DNA from: Aliiroseovarius lamellibrachiae
GTDB taxonomy: Bacteria > Pseudomonadota > Alphaproteobacteria > Rhodobacterales > Rhodobacteraceae
Direction: 5' to 3'
Assembly: GCF_018599245.1 (NCBI RefSeq)
Contig: NZ_JAHEVJ010000001.1
Span: forward strand, 186,001 to 250,000
Length of the DNA stretch: 64,000 nt
Of this stretch, positions 44,766 to 54,036 are shown piece after piece (positions within the stretch are counted from its first letter, which is position 1; every line of letters begins with the position of its first letter). The notes under the pieces were generated by a model that was not told the origin of the DNA, made no database searches, and was given only the letters and a program-made list of their open reading frames with translations. The translations under genes were made by a program, and so were the position numbers.

Positions 44766-45848
44766 CTACACCGCAACCAGATGATTGTCCCACGACAACC
44801 GCTCTGCGCCCGCATCCACATCGGCGCCGGGGACCGGAATAAACCGTTCTTGCCGCTGACGACGAAGCATCATGCCGCCATCACAGGTGATCATCACGCC
44901 CCCGGTGCGCAGCTGCGCGGCCCCTGACGCTGTGCCATAGTGGCTGGACCCATCCGGGCCGCCGTGACGGTCAAAATACAGCACCGCACCGCCCTTGGGA
45001 CCGGTCACAACAAAGCTGTCATCCTCGCCGTCAATGGCAATGGATCCTGCGTAGTTTTTCAGCGCCAGCTCGTCCGGGTGCGAGATCAGTTCCAACGCCT
45101 CTCCGCGTCTATGACGTGCCACCATCGGCACGCGCATCATCGGATTTCCCTGCCATTGCAAGGCGATAACCACCGTTCCATTGGGCGATATATCCATGTG
45201 TCGGATCGAATTTTGGTGCATGGTGCCGTCCATTTCCACCTGATCTTTCACGCCACCGTCCGGGGTCAGATAGGTCAGATTGGGGCGCATGGTGGGCAGG
45301 TTCAGCTTGCTGCGGGCCAGATCAGGATGGGTCTGAATGCCGCCATTGGCCACGACAAATCCACCATCTGGACGGCGCAAAATTTCATGCGGACCGATGC
45401 CACCAGAGGGGCGTTCACCGATCCGTTTATACCCTGCGCTGACGTCCCAAACACCCAGCACACCGGCGGGCGCGTCATAGTCATTCTCGGTTGTGAAAAG
45501 CGTCGTGCCATCCGCCGAAAACGCGCCGTGGCCATAGAAATGACGCCCCTCGGGGCTGTGCAGCCGGGCCACCTCTGCGCCTGTTTCGCAATCCAAAACC
45601 ACGGCAAAGCGACCGGGGCGGCGCGCAAAACCCACCACTTCGGGGCGGTTGGGGTGCACGGCGGCGGCGTGGCCGCGACCGGGAATGGCGATCTGAAACC
45701 GGATGTCGCCGTCTTGCGTCAGCCCCACAAGGGACGAGGATTTATCGCCCTTGTTTGCCGCGGTAATGAAATCCGGCGCACCGGCCGCGGCCCATCCGGG
45801 GGAGGCCGCAAAAACTGCGGCTGCGGCTAAAAACTCACGACGTTTCAT
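44766..45848 (-). CDS. DUF1513 family protein, Tat-exported
   Basis: 360 residues with a twin-arginine signal (MKRREFLAAAAVFAASPGWA) and a seven-bladed beta-propeller-like repeat pattern (VHPNRPEVVGFARRPGRFAV, FSADGTTLFTTEN, DISPNGTVVIALQWQGNPM). DUF1513 genes accompany imelysin and DUF1111 genes in proteobacterial iron-uptake clusters. The ATG at 45848 is two bases behind the imelysin stop; a TTG six bases earlier is less likely. Last gene of the three-gene operon. Confidence 0.88.
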   Translation of the reverse strand: MKRREFLAAAAVFAASPGWAAAGAPDFITAANKGDKSSSLVGLTQDGDIRFQIAIPGRGHAAAVHPNRPEVVGFARRPGRFAVVLDCETGAEVARLHSPEGRHFYGHGAFSADGTTLFTTENDYDAPAGVLGVWDVSAGYKRIGERPSGGIGPHEILRRPDGGFVVANGGIQTHPDLARSKLNLPTMRPNLTYLTPDGGVKDQVEMDGTMHQNSIRHMDISPNGTVVIALQWQGNPMMRVPMVARHRRGEALELISHPDELALKNYAGSIAIDGEDDSFVVTGPKGGAVLYFDRHGGPDGSSHYGTASGAAQLRTGGVMITCDGGMMLRRQRQERFIPVPGADVDAGAERLSWDNHLVAV

Positions 45849-45850
45849 AC

Positions 45851-46885
45851 TCAATCCCCATCACCCGCGCTGAACCCGGTTTCCACCCCAAGCCCGGGGC
45901 CCACGTCCTGATCCAATTGCCGTTGCAGATAGATCAGCTTGCTTTGCAGCCCTTCGATGCGCACCCGCATAGTGGGATCCTCAACCGCGTCTTTAATCGG
46001 CGCGCCGATCTTGTCCACTCGGGCTTGGGTGTCGCGAATGACCTGCACAATCCACGCGTGGGTCGGGTTGAACAATCCACCGGCAAATCCGCGGTCCACG
46101 ATGGCAATCATCCCACCCAGTTGCGCGTTGATAATCTCATTGGTCAGCCCAGACCGCCATGCTTCGGCACGCTTGGGAAAGGCGCGTTCAAAGGTGCCAA
46201 GGGGGCGCCCCAAACGGTGCTCTTTGATGCGCAGAATGGAAAATCCAAGGGCGGTATAGATCTGTTTGGTGAACTCTTCATCACTGAGGTAAGTCGGATT
46301 GTCCGGCCCCGCCGTGCGCACCAGATCGGCCCAACCGCCATCGGAAAACCAGCCGTCATAAAGCGCGCTCGACACATTGGCGAGATTGCCTGTGATCCCA
46401 ACCAACAGCGGGCAAGGGGATGTTTCGCCGTCGTAAATCAACCGCTCTATCGCGGGCAGGCCTTGGGTGGCCACACTTCGTTTGGCAATCACGGCGGGGG
46501 TCGCCTGATCCGCCTCTGACAGCTTGCGCGAGGCGCGTAAGGCCCGCGATACAAAGCCCTTTTTGTCGGGAAAGAAATTCACCGTCAGCGCGGCACCCTG
46601 CGTTTCAATCGGCCCAAACTGATAGGCGTCCAAAGGTGCCCACGCGAGCCATGTGTCGCGGAATGTGGCTTTCACCGTGTCCAGCGATCCCGCTTGGGCG
46701 CAATAGGCCGAGGCCGCCCCGGACAACTGATGCGCCGCCGTTTGAAACGCGCCAAATTGCCCCTCCAACACACCCAGCACACGGGTTTGCATGGCCTTGT
46801 GATCGGTTGGGCGCGGGGCGTCCGCCGCGCTGGCGGTGACGGGCAATAGACAGGCCAAAAGGCCAGAAAGGATAAGATGTTTCAC
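45851..46885 (-). CDS. Imelysin-family (M75) periplasmic protein
   Basis: 344 residues with a signal peptide (KHLILSGLLACLLPVTASAA). Imelysin landmarks: AYQFGPIETQG, NFFPDKKGF and a late GGLFNPTH. The metal motif GxHxxE of the family appears here as GLPAIE, with Pro in place of His. Starts at a GTG one base behind the DUF1111 stop. Members act in periplasmic iron acquisition, but the reaction is not known. Second gene of the operon DUF1111-imelysin-DUF1513. Confidence 0.88.
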   Translation of the reverse strand: MKHLILSGLLACLLPVTASAADAPRPTDHKAMQTRVLGVLEGQFGAFQTAAHQLSGAASAYCAQAGSLDTVKATFRDTWLAWAPLDAYQFGPIETQGAALTVNFFPDKKGFVSRALRASRKLSEADQATPAVIAKRSVATQGLPAIERLIYDGETSPCPLLVGITGNLANVSSALYDGWFSDGGWADLVRTAGPDNPTYLSDEEFTKQIYTALGFSILRIKEHRLGRPLGTFERAFPKRAEAWRSGLTNEIINAQLGGMIAIVDRGFAGGLFNPTHAWIVQVIRDTQARVDKIGAPIKDAVEDPTMRVRIEGLQSKLIYLQRQLDQDVGPGLGVETGFSAGDGD

Positions 46886-46886
46886 G

Positions 46887-48407
46887 TCATAAAGACTCCA
46901 AAAAGGCGATTAATGCGTCACGGTCTGGGGCATCCATCCCGCGCAGGCTGTTTCGTGCAGACGTCGCCTCGCCGCCATGCCACAGGATCGCCTCCAGCAA
47001 GGTTTCGGCCCGGCCATCATGTAAAAATCCACGCGCGCCCGAGACGGTTTTGGTCAGGCCAAGCCCCCACAGGGGCGGGGTGCGCCACTCTTGCCCGTCG
47101 GCTTGCCACTCTGGTCGCTGATCCGCCAGCCCCGCCCCCATGTCATGCAGCAAAAGATCCGTGTAGGGCCAGATCAGTTGAAACGACCGCGCCGGGTCCT
47201 GTTCCAGCCGAGGGGTGACGTATTTCGGTGTGTGGCAACCGGTGCAACCGCTTGAATAAAAAAGCGCTTTGCCGCGCAGAACGTGTGCGCTTGCCACGTC
47301 CCGTCGGGCCGGAACCGCCAGATGTGTGGTGTAAAGCGTGATCAGATCCAGCGTGACTTGGCCCAGTTCATAATTGCCCTGTTCGGGCGTGTTGCCATCG
47401 CGCGCGTTGCGGCAGCCCACCTGCGCCTCGGTGCAATCGCCCCATGCGTTTGGAAACAGCGGGTTGGACAGTCCGATGTCGCCATTGGCCGCATCTGCGG
47501 ATTGCTGACGCACGGTTGGATTGCCCGCTTTATGGCCAAACCGGCCCAGCATCCATTGGTCGTGTTCGCGCGACCAGACCCGGTTGGGGCGGCCTGAAAT
47601 GCCATCATTATCGTTGTCATCAGGGTCGGCGCGGGCCAGAATATCCGCCTCGGAAATTGCCTCAAGCAGGCCCAGCCCAATCATCTGCGGCGCAATGCGC
47701 GGCGAGGTCATCAGGTCCGGTGAGGCAGCCCCATGCGCAAGGTCTCGCATTTCATAACGCGGCGCGCGCAGCTCAACCACGGTTCCATCGTCCAAAGTGA
47801 TCGGCAGCGGCGTGTAGACCACGCGCAACTTCGCCTCGGCCGGTTGGCCCGCAATGGCGCGGTCCTGCAACTGCGCGCCGTAAATGGGCGCTGGCACAAA
47901 GGGGGCTTTCCCCGCGCTGCCGGGCACAGACAATCGCAGCATCAACCCCGGTGTTTCTTGGTCGTCCGAAGGGGGCACCGCGCGCCCATCGTTCACATGA
48001 CAGGCCGAACAGGCGCGCGCATTGTAAAGCGGCCCCAACCCGTCAGAGGATATGGTGGACGAGGGCGCCACCACCCAGAGCTTTTCAAAAAGGGCCTCAC
48101 CAAGGGTGAAATCCAACCGCAGATCTTCGGGCAGGATTGGCGAAGGGTGCGAAAACGGCGCGCGGCCAAAGGGTGGCATCAAGGTGCCAGCCCCGGCACT
48201 GCGATCTTCAAAGGCTTCTGCTTGGGTGAAACCCTTGGGCGCGCCCAGCACCGATGCTGTCTTGGCGGCGTCGCCGTCTTGGGGCGACAAGATCGTCAGA
48301 TGCGGCATGCCCCACGGGCCAACAGCCGCCTGCGCCCAAAGGGGGGCGGGGGCCAACAGCGCGAGAAAGCCGGCGCTGTAACATGCAAGGCGTGGCAAGA
48401 GGGGCAT
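46887..48407 (-). CDS. DUF1111 di-heme cytochrome-type oxidoreductase
   Basis: 506 residues with a signal peptide (MPLLPRLACYSAGFLALLAP). Two CxxCH haem-binding motifs: ARACSACHVNDGR in the N-terminal third and SSGCTGCHTPKYV in the C-terminal third, plus AGLADQRPEW and GARGFLHDGRAETLLEAI, hallmarks of the DUF1111 (thiol-oxidoreductase-like, MauG-related) family. Presumably periplasmic electron transfer to iron or a peroxide. Start is ATG 48407; a GTG at 48416 would add three residues. First gene of the iron-type operon. Confidence 0.9.
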   Translation of the reverse strand: MPLLPRLACYSAGFLALLAPAPLWAQAAVGPWGMPHLTILSPQDGDAAKTASVLGAPKGFTQAEAFEDRSAGAGTLMPPFGRAPFSHPSPILPEDLRLDFTLGEALFEKLWVVAPSSTISSDGLGPLYNARACSACHVNDGRAVPPSDDQETPGLMLRLSVPGSAGKAPFVPAPIYGAQLQDRAIAGQPAEAKLRVVYTPLPITLDDGTVVELRAPRYEMRDLAHGAASPDLMTSPRIAPQMIGLGLLEAISEADILARADPDDNDNDGISGRPNRVWSREHDQWMLGRFGHKAGNPTVRQQSADAANGDIGLSNPLFPNAWGDCTEAQVGCRNARDGNTPEQGNYELGQVTLDLITLYTTHLAVPARRDVASAHVLRGKALFYSSGCTGCHTPKYVTPRLEQDPARSFQLIWPYTDLLLHDMGAGLADQRPEWQADGQEWRTPPLWGLGLTKTVSGARGFLHDGRAETLLEAILWHGGEATSARNSLRGMDAPDRDALIAFLESL

Positions 48408-48468
48408 CAGGATCACATCCGTTTTTGCCGCTTTTAGGCCGGGATCATCCTTGGGTAAAGCAAAAAGT

Positions 48469-48483
48469 TGAGTAAAATACTCA
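48469..48483. promoter_or_regulatory. Perfect TGA-N9-TCA palindrome (RirA / IRO-box form) upstream of the iron operon
   Basis: TGAGTAAAATACTCA is a perfect inverted repeat with 6-base arms, reading TTGA-N9-TCA on the plus strand. It begins 61 bases upstream of the DUF1111 start codon. It has the form of the iron-responsive IRO-box bound by the RirA repressor in alphaproteobacteria, and the operon encodes imelysin-type iron uptake. No regulator gene lies near it. Confidence 0.65.
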
Positions 48484-48538
48484 GGTAATCGACCCCAAAC
48501 CCCATCTTACCCCACGCTCTGTGACGGTTTTATGATGC

Positions 48539-48982
48539 TCAGCTGAGTTTGGCGTTGTTGCGCACCAAAGCCTCGATCATTTGGGCCGGAATGGCACCCG
48601 CATGCCGTTTCACCTCGCGGCCGTTTTGATACAGCAACAGCGCCGGAATGCCGCGAATATTGTGCTTTTGCGAGACCTTGGGGTGGTCTTCGGTATTGAT
48701 CTTCGCCAATCGCGCCTGTGGGGCCAGGCTGCGGGCTGCCTGTTGAAACGCCGGGGCCATCTGGCGGCACGGGCCACACCACGGCGCCCAGAAATCAATG
48801 AGCAGCGGAACGTCATCGTTTTTCATCGCTTTGGCCAGCGTGGCGGGGTCCAATTCACGCACTTTGCCGTCGTTCATACGCGCGCCACAGGTGCCGCATT
48901 TCGGCCCCGCGCTCAGCTTGTCACTGGGCACGCGGTTCACCGCACCACATTCAAAACAGGTCATTTTAAGGGGGGATGCCAT
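48539..48982 (-). CDS. trxC: Thioredoxin 2 (TrxC), zinc-containing
   Basis: 147 residues. An N-terminal zinc ribbon with CFECG and CGTCG precedes the thioredoxin domain with redox site APWCGPCRQ. TrxC is a cytoplasmic disulfide reductase important in oxidative stress. Sits upstream (transcriptionally) of no close neighbour; the iron operon promoter region follows it. Confidence 0.95.
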   Translation of the reverse strand: MASPLKMTCFECGAVNRVPSDKLSAGPKCGTCGARMNDGKVRELDPATLAKAMKNDDVPLLIDFWAPWCGPCRQMAPAFQQAARSLAPQARLAKINTEDHPKVSQKHNIRGIPALLLYQNGREVKRHAGAIPAQMIEALVRNNAKLS

Positions 48983-49135
48983 GGGGGCCTCGCTTTATAT
49001 ATTCGTTATGACGCATATGTAGGGCGCCAAAGGGGAACGTCAAGGGAAGGGCATCACCTGAATGTCCCTGCACGAAAAGGCAAGACCCGCACGCAAATGT
49101 GACCCGAACGCCAAGGCCGGACGGGTCACAAAAGA

Positions 49136-49495
49136 TCAGCCAATAAAGTCTTTATACTTGGCTTCAGACATATAATCGTCCATCGGGGACAGATCGGACG
49201 CCTTGATTTTGAAAAGCCACGCCTCGCCTTCGGGGTCGTCATTCACCGCATTTGGGTTGTCCACAAGGGCGTCATTCACTTCCGAAATCTCGCCGTCCAG
49301 CGGGCTCAGGATGTCTGACGCCGCCTTGACGCTTTCGATCACCACCACCTCGTCATCCACCGACACGGTGTCACCAACCTCGGGCAGTTCCAGAAAAACC
49401 ACGTCCCCCAGTTGCTCAGCCGCATGGGCGGTGATGCCAACCACAATGTCGCCGCCCTCGACGCGCAGCCATTCGTGTTCTTCGGTGTATTTCAT
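49136..49495 (-). CDS. gcvH: Glycine cleavage system H protein
   Basis: 119 residues with the lipoyl domain. The lipoylated lysine is in VIESVKAASDI; the family start MKYTEEHEWLRVEG is exact. It carries the aminomethyl intermediate between GcvP, GcvT and the lipoamide dehydrogenase. GGAGAG ribosome site before ATG 49495. It is separate from gcvT and gcvP, which are not in the window; the upstream open frame is a non-coding extension. Confidence 0.96.
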   Translation of the reverse strand: MKYTEEHEWLRVEGGDIVVGITAHAAEQLGDVVFLELPEVGDTVSVDDEVVVIESVKAASDILSPLDGEISEVNDALVDNPNAVNDDPEGEAWLFKIKASDLSPMDDYMSEAKYKDFIG

Positions 49496-49635
49496 TGATG
49501 CTCTCCTGATCGTGTTCTGAATTTGGTAGCGGTCTTGGCCGGGACTGGCAATCCCCTCTGTGTGGCCCTTTTGTGGGGCGACGCCGCGCTTTCCAGGCTC
49601 TTGCAAAGACGGCACCGGCCCGGCAGGGTGGCGGG

Positions 49636-50214
49636 ATGAATATTCCTGTGAAAGATCCGTATTTCTTTGGCTATGGGTCGCTCGTGAATGCGCGCACGCA
49701 TGACTATGAAAATGTGCAAGCGGCAAAGCTGAAAGGCTGGCGGCGAGCGTGGCGGGCCTCGCCCTTGCGCGCGGTGTGTTACCTGACCGCGGTGCCTTGT
49801 GCGCAAAGTGAAATCGACGGTTTGATTGCCTCGGTTCCCGGCGCCGATTGGGATGCGTTGGACCACCGCGAACGGGCCTATGCGCGTGTGCCATTGGCGG
49901 GCGAAGTCACCCATCAAGCAGGGGACGTGGAGGTGGCGGTTTACGCGATTTCCGAAGGCGCGCATTCAGAACCCACGGCTGAAAACCCGGTGCTTCTCAG
50001 CTATTTGGACGTGGTGGTGCAGGGGTATTTGCACATGTTTGGCCGCGCTGGCGTGGACCGGTTTTTCGCCACAACCGATGGCTGGCACGCCCCCATTCAA
50101 AACGACAGGAACGCGCCGATTTACCCGCGCGCACAGTCCCTGACAACGGCCGAGCGCGCTTTGGTGGATGATTGGCTGGCCAGTTTACCGGCGGAAACTA
50201 AACAACGCCTGTAG
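49636..50214 (+). CDS. Gamma-glutamylcyclotransferase family protein
   Basis: 192 residues. The YGSL motif (FFGYGSLVNARTHD) at the N-terminus and the DALDHRERAYARV segment with the catalytic glutamate identify the GGCT/ChaC-like fold. It probably converts gamma-glutamyl amino acids or glutathione to 5-oxoproline. Divergent from gcvH; its 3' end overlaps the convergent MATE gene by 30 bases. Confidence 0.85.
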   Translation: MNIPVKDPYFFGYGSLVNARTHDYENVQAAKLKGWRRAWRASPLRAVCYLTAVPCAQSEIDGLIASVPGADWDALDHRERAYARVPLAGEVTHQAGDVEVAVYAISEGAHSEPTAENPVLLSYLDVVVQGYLHMFGRAGVDRFFATTDGWHAPIQNDRNAPIYPRAQSLTTAERALVDDWLASLPAETKQRL

Positions 50215-51594
50215 CCGCCCCTGGCGCGCAAATTGGTCGGTTTGCGGGGTGCACGTCTCATGGTTCAGCATCCGCATAAACAGGATCAACGCGATCACCG
50301 CAAAGACAAAACCACCGACATTCCAACCGATCAACACCCCCGGCGCCCCCCAATATTGCCCACCAAGAATGACAAATGGCACGGTGCCCACCGTGTGACG
50401 TCCCCAGTTGATCAGGGTCGAGCGGAACGGATGGCCCAGATTGTTAAAGCCCGCGTTGGTGACAAAAATCACCCCGTTAAAAAACCACATCAGCGCAAGG
50501 GGACCACAAAAGAGATAGACCAGATCGCGGGTCAGCCCTTGGGCGTTGAAAAGATCCGCAATGGGCGCGCGGGCAAGGAACAGACCGGTGCTGACGACGC
50601 CGACAACAATGGCCGTGAACAAGATGCCTTCGCGAAAGGCCAGCCGCACCCGGTCCATTTTGCCAGCGCCGAAATTCTGGCCTATCACCGGCCCGATGGC
50701 ACCCGACAGCGCGAAAATAATGCCAAAGGCGACCGGCACCAAACGCCCGGTGATGGCCATGCCCGCCACCGCATCTTCGCCGTGGCTCGACATGGATTTT
50801 GTCACATAGGCCTGGCCGATGGGGGTGGCGAATTGGGTCAGGATCGCCGGGATGGCGATCTTCATAAGATCTGGAAAATCCAGGCTGAATTCCGCCTTGG
50901 TGGGTTTGTCCAACCCGCCGTGATGGCGATAAATCGGCACCAAAGACAGCGCGCCAATGGTCAGGCGCGCCGCAACCGAGGCAAGGGCCGCCCCGGTCAG
51001 ATCAAGCCCCAGCCCAAAGATCAGGATCGGGTCGAGCACCGCGTTCACGCCGCCGCCCCAGATGGTTGCATACATCGCCCGGCGCGCATCCCCATGGGCG
51101 CGCAAAATCGCCCCGCCGACCATGCCCATGATCAGAACAGGCAGCGATGGAATGATGATCTTAAGATAGGTTTCCGCAAGGTCCAGCGTATCCCCAGAAG
51201 CGCCCAAAAGTTCGGCCAAGGGACGCACGTTAAACCAAACGGCGGCGGCAAATATGGCCCCAAAGCCCGCGCCATACAGCACCGCGGTCGCCGCGCGTCT
51301 GCGCGCCTTTTGTGCGTCCCCTTCGCCCAAAGCCCGTGCCACCAAAGCGCCCGCCGCAATCGACATGCCGATGCCAAAGGAGGACGTGAAAAACAGGATT
51401 GCACCCGCATATCCCACCGCCGCCGCCAGCTCATCCCGGCCCAGCCATGAGATGAAAATCATGTCCACAAGGTCGACCATAAAGATCGCCATCAGCCCCA
51501 CCGATGACGTCAATGCCATCACGGTGATGTGCCGCATCAAACTGCCGGTTAGGAATTTTGCCTGTGGGTTTTCGGGGGGGCTGCTGTCACTCAT
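50185..51594 (-). CDS. MATE family efflux transporter
   Basis: 469 residues with about 12 membrane helices and the MatE pattern: GSLMRHITVMALTSSVGLMA at the start, VDLVDMIFISWLG, and an internal repeat starting AIPAILTQFATPIGQAYVTK. It exports drugs or metabolites in exchange for Na+ or H+. AGGAG before ATG 51594; a GTG three bases earlier is not favoured. Confidence 0.93.
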   Translation of the reverse strand: MSDSSPPENPQAKFLTGSLMRHITVMALTSSVGLMAIFMVDLVDMIFISWLGRDELAAAVGYAGAILFFTSSFGIGMSIAAGALVARALGEGDAQKARRRAATAVLYGAGFGAIFAAAVWFNVRPLAELLGASGDTLDLAETYLKIIIPSLPVLIMGMVGGAILRAHGDARRAMYATIWGGGVNAVLDPILIFGLGLDLTGAALASVAARLTIGALSLVPIYRHHGGLDKPTKAEFSLDFPDLMKIAIPAILTQFATPIGQAYVTKSMSSHGEDAVAGMAITGRLVPVAFGIIFALSGAIGPVIGQNFGAGKMDRVRLAFREGILFTAIVVGVVSTGLFLARAPIADLFNAQGLTRDLVYLFCGPLALMWFFNGVIFVTNAGFNNLGHPFRSTLINWGRHTVGTVPFVILGGQYWGAPGVLIGWNVGGFVFAVIALILFMRMLNHETCTPQTDQFARQGRLQALFSFRR

Positions 51595-51765
51595 CACATT
51601 CTCCTGTTGCGCAGATCACTGTGGCGCAATTGCGGACCGGGCGCCAGTGGCAGGGATGCAGGGGGGCTGTGCGGGAATGCAGAGGGCGCGACCGTTGCTT
51701 GACCGCATGCCCCGACGCAGGCAGGCTCATTGGACTTTGACACCTGACCCAAAAAGGAGAACGGC

Positions 51766-51987
51766 ATGTCCTGGCTACCCACTCTGATCACCGCAACGCC
51801 CGAAGAGGGCTATGATCTGGCGATCAAATTATCCCGAATGGCGGTGAAGAAAACCCAGCCCGATGACGACGCGCGCACAAAGATGCGCCCGGATTATGCC
51901 AACAGCGCCGACAGCCTGACGCAGGTGTCGGGGGTTGTGGCGACCAACTTTCAGACCGTGGCGCAGGCGAATAATTACTGGCGCTAA
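51766..51987 (+). CDS. Small hypothetical protein
   Basis: 73 residues with a good AAGGAG ribosome site before the ATG. Starts MSWLPTLITATPEEGYDLAI and ends QTVAQANNYWR. Hydrophilic, no signal peptide or membrane helix. I recognise no family. It lies between the divergent MATE gene and the convergent gltX, and uses codons like its neighbours. Confidence 0.6.
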   Translation: MSWLPTLITATPEEGYDLAIKLSRMAVKKTQPDDDARTKMRPDYANSADSLTQVSGVVATNFQTVAQANNYWR

Positions 51988-52056
51988 GCCCGCCGATATC
52001 TGTATCCCGAGCGAAGAAACGAGAAAAGGCCGCCCTAATTGGCGACCTTTTAGAAT

Positions 52057-53382
52057 TTACCCCTTTGCGCGGATCACTTGCAGCAAGGGCAGAAGCGCGG
52101 ACATATCCGGGCCGTGGTCCATGCCGGTTAGCGCTTTGCGCAGCGGCATGAACAGCCCGCGCCCTTTGCGACCGGTGGCGGCTTTCACCTCTTTGGTCCA
52201 AGCGCCCCATGTGTCGCCCGTGAAAGGACCGTTGGGCAACAAACCCAGCGCCTCAGCCACAAACTCTTTGTCTTCATCGGCAATCACCGGGTCGGCGCCG
52301 GTGGAACACAGCTCCCACCACGGGGCCAAGTCTTTGAGAACGGTGATGTTTTCGCGCGCCACATTCCAGAAGGCTTCGCCCTGATCCGCTGGCACACCCA
52401 AGGCGGTCACAGTGTCCGCGACATCCGCGTAAGGCTTGGCCGCCAAATGGTGCGCGGTCAGTGGGAACAGATCTTGCTCGTCAAATTTGGTGGGGGCCGC
52501 ACCAAAGTTTGACAGATCAAACCCGTCCGCAATCTCATCCAACGACGACATCAGTTCAACCGGTTGGCTCGACCCAAGGCGCGCCATCAGCGACAGCAGG
52601 GCCAAAGGTTCCACACCCTGTTCGCGCAGATCGCGCAGCGCCAACGTGCCCAGCCGTTTCGACAGTGCCTCGCCTTGTGGACCGGTCAAAAGCGAATGAT
52701 GGGCAAAGCTTGGCACCGTGCCCCCCAGCGCCTCGATGATCTGAATTTGCGTCGCCGTATTGGTGACGTGATCCGACCCGCGCACCACGTTTGTGATGCC
52801 GAAATCAATATCGTCACAGACCGAGGCCAGCGTGTACAGAAACTGACCATCGCCGCGAATAAGCACCGGGTCTGACACCGACGCCGCATCAATGGAAATG
52901 TCGCCCAGAATGCCGTCGGTCCAGGTGATGCGTTCTTGATTAAGCTTAAAGCGCCAATGCCCTTGGCCACGTTCCGCGCGCAGCTTGGCTTTTTCCTCAT
53001 CAGACAAGGCCAACGCCGAGCGGTCATAAACCGGCGGCTTGTGCATATTCAGCTGTTTTTTGCGTTTGAGATCCAGTTCAACCGGCGTCTCGAAGCATTC
53101 ATAAAACCGACCGTTATCGCGGAGTTCCTGGGCTGCCGCCTCATAACGCGCCAACCGATCCGATTGCTTTTCAACCCGGTCCCACGTCAGGCCCAGCCAT
53201 TCCAGATCCTGCATGATCGCGTCGGCATATTCCTGCTTTGAACGCTCAGGGTCCGTGTCGTCGAGACGCAGAATGAACTGGCCGCCGGATTTGCGGGCGA
53301 TCAGGTAATTGAAAAGGGCGGTGCGCAGGTTGCCCACATGGATGTATCCGGTGGGGGATGGCGCGAAACGGGTGGTGGTCAT
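52057..53382 (-). CDS. gltX: Glutamyl-tRNA synthetase
   Basis: 441 residues. FAPSPTGYIHVGNLRTALFN holds the HIGH-type motif (IHVG) and GEALSKRLG the KMSKS-type loop. It charges tRNA-Glu (and in many alphaproteobacteria tRNA-Gln as well). Start ATG 53382 gives the canonical MTTTRFAPSPTGY; upstream in-frame extension discarded. Confidence 0.95.
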   Translation of the reverse strand: MTTTRFAPSPTGYIHVGNLRTALFNYLIARKSGGQFILRLDDTDPERSKQEYADAIMQDLEWLGLTWDRVEKQSDRLARYEAAAQELRDNGRFYECFETPVELDLKRKKQLNMHKPPVYDRSALALSDEEKAKLRAERGQGHWRFKLNQERITWTDGILGDISIDAASVSDPVLIRGDGQFLYTLASVCDDIDFGITNVVRGSDHVTNTATQIQIIEALGGTVPSFAHHSLLTGPQGEALSKRLGTLALRDLREQGVEPLALLSLMARLGSSQPVELMSSLDEIADGFDLSNFGAAPTKFDEQDLFPLTAHHLAAKPYADVADTVTALGVPADQGEAFWNVARENITVLKDLAPWWELCSTGADPVIADEDKEFVAEALGLLPNGPFTGDTWGAWTKEVKAATGRKGRGLFMPLRKALTGMDHGPDMSALLPLLQVIRAKG

Positions 53383-53588
53383 GGGTCGTGTCTCCTTGCC
53401 GCGTCGTCCTTTCACAATGCGGTGGATTTGTCCACCAGAAGCGTGCCAGGGCATGCCAGACGCGTGGATGGGGCATCAGGACCGATCTGGCGAAAACCCG
53501 CAAAATCGCGCGTGGCTTGTGTTTCATCAAGGCGCGCTGGCCGCGCGGTGTTAGCGTTGGGCAAAAGAGACCAGTGACGGAAGAGCAG

Positions 53589-54029
53589 ATGTTTTACATG
53601 ATTCTCTCGCTGCACCTGATTGGGGCGGCGATCTGGACCGGCGGGCATATTATCCTGGCGCTGACCGTGTTGCCGCGTGCGCTGGCCGCGCGGGATCCCG
53701 GCATTCTGACCCGATTTGAACAAGGGTTTGAACGGGTTGGCATGCCGGCGCTGTTGGTGCAGGTCGCGGGCGGGCTGTGGCTCGCCCATGATCTGGAGCC
53801 GGATTACGGGCTTTGGTTCAGCTTTTCTGATGCGCTTGTGACGGGTATTGCGGTCAAGCTGATCCTGTTGGCGGTGACGGTCATCTTTGCGATCAACGCC
53901 CGGTTCCGGGTGATCCCGACCCTGTCGGCTGACACGCTTTCGATCATGGCGTGGCACATTCGCGCGGTCACTGTTTTGTCGGTGCTTTTTGTCCTGACGG
54001 GTGCGTTTTTACGGACCGGTGGGTTTTAG
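53589..54029 (+). CDS. CopD-like / DUF2269-like small integral membrane protein
   Basis: 146 residues with four hydrophobic helices: MFYMILSLHLIGAAIWTGG, LLVQVAGGLWLAHD, LVTGIAVKLILLAVTVIFAI, and VTVLSVLFVLTGAFL. The HLIGAAIWTGGHI segment with conserved His and Trp resembles the copper-resistance CopD fold. GGAAG before ATG 53589. Divergent from gltX. Copper or haem handling is possible but unproven. Confidence 0.7.
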   Translation: MFYMILSLHLIGAAIWTGGHIILALTVLPRALAARDPGILTRFEQGFERVGMPALLVQVAGGLWLAHDLEPDYGLWFSFSDALVTGIAVKLILLAVTVIFAINARFRVIPTLSADTLSIMAWHIRAVTVLSVLFVLTGAFLRTGGF

Positions 54030-54036
54030 GTTTTAT

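Noticed and set aside
49496-49635. Glycine riboswitch before gcvH
   Set aside because: The conserved core segments of the glycine aptamer are not visible in the 140-base gap.
50233-51450. 405-residue open frame antisense to the MATE gene
   Set aside because: Low-complexity, Arg/His/Gly-rich shadow; the MATE reading frame is unmistakable.
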